Assembly (NCBI GenBank): GCA_021772215.1
Contig: JAJFMK010000311.1
Span: 1-7,786 of the forward strand
Reading direction: 5' to 3'
DNA from: Chlamydiota bacterium
Lineage (GTDB): Bacteria; Chlamydiota; Chlamydiia; Chlamydiales; JAJFMK01
Length of the DNA: 7,786 nucleotides
A program made the translations under genes and the position numbers. The notes under the pieces were generated by a model. It was not told the origin of the DNA. It made no database searches and saw only the letters and a program-made list of their open reading frames with translations. This document shows positions 5,714 through 7,786 of the stretch, piece by piece; within the stretch, counting starts at the first letter, position 1, and every line of letters begins with the position of its first letter.

Positions 5714-5995
5714 ATGGCTGAAGAGGAAAAAAAAGCAAAAAAGAAACGTCCAACTGCTCAAAAACGGGACATTCAGAACTTAAAGAAATTTCGCGCTAAC
5801 CACGCTGTAAAGTCAGCGATGCGCACTGGAATTCGCGCATTTAAAGAGGCGCTTCCAACAAAAGATGCTGATAAGATTCAAGAAGAGCTAAAATCGGTCT
5901 ATAGTCTTCTTGATAGAGGCGTTAAAAAGGGTGTTATCAGCGCTAATAAGGCGTCTCGCGACAAGAGCCGCTTTGCACTGAAAGCCAAAGCTTAA
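5714..5995 (+). CDS. rpsT: 30S ribosomal protein bS20
   Basis: A 93-residue ribosomal protein S20, which binds 16S rRNA in the body of the small subunit. The family features are a Lys/Arg-rich N-terminal helix (KKAKKKRPTAQKR, 6-18), FRANHAVKSAMRTGIRAFKEAL (26-47) with the conserved R-x-N-x-x-x-K-S-x-M-R-T core, and the C-terminal segment LLDRGVKKGVISANKASRDKSR (65-86). It is slightly longer than E. coli S20 (87) because of an acidic/lysine N-terminal extension. The open frame runs further upstream, but the ATG at 5714, with GAGGTG just ahead and the promoter TATAAT 25 nt before it, is clearly the start. tyrS follows after 8 nt, so the two share a transcript. Confidence 0.96.
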   Translation: MAEEEKKAKKKRPTAQKRDIQNLKKFRANHAVKSAMRTGIRAFKEALPTKDADKIQEELKSVYSLLDRGVKKGVISANKASRDKSRFALKAKA

Positions 5996-6003
5996 CTCCA
6001 TCT

Positions 6004-7275
6004 GTGCAGCATAACGTCATAGACGAGCTACAAGAGCGCGGATTTGTTCAAGATATTACATCTGAGCAGCTGCAAAAGCTTGTCGAAAAACCGATCAAGA
6101 TCTACTGCGGATTTGACCCCACCGGAGAGAGCCTCCATGTGGGTCACCTCGTACCCATTATGGGGTTAGCCCACTTCCAAAGGGCCGGCCACACCGCCGT
6201 CTGTCTCGTGGGCGGGGCAACAGGGATGATCGGAGACCCTTCCGGCAAGAGTAAAGAGCGCAATCTCCTAACTGAAGAGGAGGTGCAGAGCAATGTCGCC
6301 AAGATCCATAAGCAGATTGGCTCTATTCTTCCGCAAAAACATGATAATCCTCCCCTCTTCCTAAATAATGCCGACTGGTTCTCCGCCTTTAGTTTTATCG
6401 ACTTTCTACGTGACGTGGGCCGCTACTTCCGTATCAACACGATGCTCTCCAAGGAGAGCGTTAAATCTCGCCTATCTTCCGACGAGGGGATGAGTTTTAC
6501 AGAGTTTTGTTACCAGACTCTTCAAGGCTTTGACTTTCTTCACCTCTATGACAAATTCGGCGTGATCGCCGAGATGGGAGGACAGGATCAGTGGGGCAAC
6601 ATCACGGCAGGAATCGAGCTTGTTCGCAAGGTGCGGGGAATCGAAGTCTTCGGCCTCACCTTTCCTCTTCTCACAAGAAGTGATGGGAAGAAGTTTGGAA
6701 AAACGGAAGAGGGAGCTGTCTGGCTCTCTAAAGAGAAGACTTCCGCCTACGACTTCTATCAATATTTCTTCCGTATGCCTGATGCCGATGTGATCAAGCT
6801 GATGCGCCTTCTCACCTTCATGGAGCTCGATGAGATACGCGAGATTGAAGTGTCGATGAAAAATCCTGATTACAAACCCAATAGTGCTCAAGCTCGCCTA
6901 GCTGAGGAGGTGACTCGCCTCATCCATGGTGAAGAAGAGCTAACAATCGCCCTGAAAACGACGCAGCTTGCTAAGCCCGGCGCCGAGGCAGAGCTCAGTT
7001 TAGCCTCTCTGCAAGCTTTAGCTACCAAAATCCCCCTCTTTGAAGCATCGAGAGGTGAGGTCGTCAATGGGGCGCTGATCGACCTTCTCGCTAACCTTGG
7101 CGTCCTCTCCAGTAAAGGTGAGGGACGTCGCCTTGTGCGCGGCGGCGGCCTCTATCTCAATAACAGCAAAGTCGACGACGAAGCTCAGGCCATCAAGGCC
7201 GAAGATCTCGTTGGCGACCGACTCCTTCTCATTTCCCTAGGAAAAAAGAAAAAAGTTCTCATTTCAGTCGATTAA
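6004..7275 (+). CDS. tyrS: Tyrosyl-tRNA synthetase
   Basis: A class I aminoacyl-tRNA synthetase that charges tRNA-Tyr in the cytosol. It has 423 residues, the same size class as E. coli TyrRS. The Rossmann catalytic domain contains IYCGFDPT (33-40), the HIGH-type motif HVGH (45-48), GGATGMIGDPSG (70-81), FTEFCYQTLQGFDF (165-178), GGQDQWGNI (192-200) for tyrosine recognition, and the KMSKS-equivalent KFGKT (230-234). The anticodon-binding helical region follows, then an S4-type RNA-binding domain at about 355-423 (GRRLVRGGGLYLNNSKVDD). The start is GTG at 6004, 8 nt after the rpsT stop. No Shine-Dalgarno sequence is visible in the short spacer and no other in-frame start is nearby, so translation may depend on reinitiation after rpsT. 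The N-terminus from this GTG (MQHNVIDELQERG) aligns well with family N-termini, supporting it. Confidence 0.97.
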   Translation: MQHNVIDELQERGFVQDITSEQLQKLVEKPIKIYCGFDPTGESLHVGHLVPIMGLAHFQRAGHTAVCLVGGATGMIGDPSGKSKERNLLTEEEVQSNVAKIHKQIGSILPQKHDNPPLFLNNADWFSAFSFIDFLRDVGRYFRINTMLSKESVKSRLSSDEGMSFTEFCYQTLQGFDFLHLYDKFGVIAEMGGQDQWGNITAGIELVRKVRGIEVFGLTFPLLTRSDGKKFGKTEEGAVWLSKEKTSAYDFYQYFFRMPDADVIKLMRLLTFMELDEIREIEVSMKNPDYKPNSAQARLAEEVTRLIHGEEELTIALKTTQLAKPGAEAELSLASLQALATKIPLFEASRGEVVNGALIDLLANLGVLSSKGEGRRLVRGGGLYLNNSKVDDEAQAIKAEDLVGDRLLLISLGKKKKVLISVD

Positions 7276-7286
7276 TCACCCCTTTT

Positions 7287-7345
7287 TGGCACGATGAATC
7301 TTTGATCGGGTGTGTCAGGGAAAGACACGTGGAATCTTTGTGCCA
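7287..7345 (+). other. Two-tier stem-loop with direct repeats after tyrS
   Basis: The outer arms are TGGCAC (7287-7292) and GTGCCA (7340-7345); the inner arms are GTGTC (7312-7316) and GACAC (7324-7328) around a 7-nt loop. GAATCTTTG occurs in both flanks (7296-7304 and 7332-7340), inside a longer imperfect direct repeat starting GGCACGATG/GACACGTGG. Neither strand has a T-run after the stem (A8 follows on the plus strand), so it is not a standard terminator. It may be a 3'-UTR structure or a degraded repeat. Confidence 0.45.
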
Positions 7346-7389
7346 CGATTAAAAAAAACAGTGCCCACCCCTAATTTTTAAAGAGTTAG

Positions 7390-7422
7390 TTGACACGAAA
7401 TGCAAAACTTGGTAGTTATAAG
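7390..7422 (+). promoter_or_regulatory. Candidate promoter for the HU/IHF-like gene
   Basis: A perfect TTGACA -35 box (7390-7395) is followed by TATAAG (7417-7422, 5/6 of a -10 box). The 21-nt spacing is longer than the usual 16-19, which weakens the pair. If used, the leader would be about 70 nt. The remaining 7276-7500 spacer holds the stem-loop above and no open frame worth calling. Confidence 0.4.
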
Positions 7423-7486
7423 TCAAATATGCGACTAAGCCTTTGATGGTTGGTTGCCCATTACAGGTCAAGGGAGTGGAAAAATT

Positions 7487-7499
7487 AAAGGAGATCTCC
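7487..7499 (+). promoter_or_regulatory. Ribosome binding site inside a perfect palindrome
   Basis: AAAGGAG (7487-7493) is a strong Shine-Dalgarno sequence 7 nt before the ATG at 7501. Its GGAG is the left half of the 10-bp palindrome GGAGATCTCC (7490-7499), so the site could be occluded by dimerising or folding RNA or be a binding site on the DNA. It decides the start of the gene. Confidence 0.7.
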
Positions 7500-7500
7500 A

Positions 7501-7786
7501 ATGGATGACGATAAGAAAAAAACGATCACAAAAATGAATCTGATCAACTCAATTTCTTCTAAGAAGGGAATGAGCGCCGGTGATGTCAGGAACGTGATCC
7601 AAGCTTTTTTGGATGAGCTAACAGATCATCTCTCACGGGGAGAGAGGCTCGAGTTTAGAGACTTTGGAGTCTTTGAAGTAGTCACCCGTAAGCCGAAAGT
7701 CGGAAGAAACCCTAAAAAGGCGAGTGTACCGATCATCATTCCGGCAAGAAACGTGGTTAAGTTCACTCCCGGCAAGAAGATGAAAC
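7501..7786 (+). CDS. HU/IHF-family DNA-binding protein (3' end cut off by the window)
   Basis: Ninety-five codons of a histone-like HU/IHF-family gene; the frame is still open at the window end. These proteins dimerise, bend DNA and organise the nucleoid. An N-terminal helical dimerisation region (about 10-45) is followed by RLEFRDFGVFEV (49-60). Next come the beta-ribbon arm RKPKVGRNPKKASVPIIIPARN (63-84), with the DNA-intercalating proline P71 in GRNP, and then VVKFTPGKKMK (85-95). Wording and length resemble the chlamydial HU/IHF-like protein (about 100 residues, CT267 from memory), so probably only a few residues are missing. The first seven residues are acidic then basic (MDDDKKK), a short extension. 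The start is set by AAAGGAG 7 nt upstream. A preceding 225-nt spacer separates it from tyrS, so it probably has its own promoter. I cannot tell HU from IHF, so no symbol is given. Confidence 0.93.
   Translation, partial: MDDDKKKTITKMNLINSISSKKGMSAGDVRNVIQAFLDELTDHLSRGERLEFRDFGVFEVVTRKPKVGRNPKKASVPIIIPARNVVKFTPGKKMK

Noticed and set aside
6472..6891. 139-codon minus-strand open frame
   Set aside because: Antisense to the conserved catalytic core of tyrS; no protein features of its own.

Overview
The window most likely comes from a member of the phylum Chlamydiota, probably an environmental, Parachlamydiales-type chlamydia and not a Chlamydiaceae pathogen. The strongest pointer is the truncated HU/IHF-family gene at the right end. 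Its core (RLEFRDFGV, RKPKVGRNPK, VKFTPGK) closely resembles the chlamydial HU/IHF-like protein (CT267 in C. trachomatis, from memory). As far as I recall, the homologues of tyrS, rpsT, rpiA and the HU-like gene are scattered in Chlamydiaceae, so finding them together suggests a distant relative. No tRNA, rRNA, CRISPR array or transposase gene was found.

Layout, left to right. (1) 3-1196 (+) is a 397-residue helical, TPR-like orphan protein. (2) 1288-1752 (+) is a four-helix DoxX-family membrane protein. Its stop overlaps by 4 nt the stop of a convergent gene (1749-2687, -) for a zinc-free NADP-dependent MDR/quinone-oxidoreductase-like enzyme. (3) From a 31-nt divergent gap, 2719-3486 (+) encodes a membrane-anchored protein with a faint protein-kinase-like residue pattern. 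(4) 3556-4314 (+) encodes an exported protein. I read it as a degenerate small-alarmone-hydrolase (MESH1/RelA-SpoT HD) domain followed by a beta-grasp (ubiquitin- or TGS-like) tail; this is the most unusual gene here. (5) 4297-4513 is a repeat-rich intergenic region with two 30-nt direct repeats and a strong hairpin. It supplies the stop codon of the gene before it. (6) A minus-strand pair follows, rpiA (4936-5628) then a DUF151 bifunctional-nuclease-family gene (4522-4935), abutting stop to start. (7) Divergent from rpiA, rpsT (5714-5995) and tyrS (6004-7275) form a plus-strand pair behind a good sigma70/66-type promoter. (8) A 225-nt spacer with a stem-loop, a -35-like box and a palindromic ribosome binding site leads to the HU/IHF-like gene (7501 to the window end, cut off).

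The right half is core housekeeping: pentose phosphate metabolism, ribosome, tRNA charging and nucleoid. The left half is accessory: an orphan solenoid, a redox pair, and two consecutive membrane or exported proteins of unclear role. No intergenic stretch exceeds 300 bases; the longest are 7276-7500 and 4315-4521, and both are described. All family assignments are from reading motifs, without searches.
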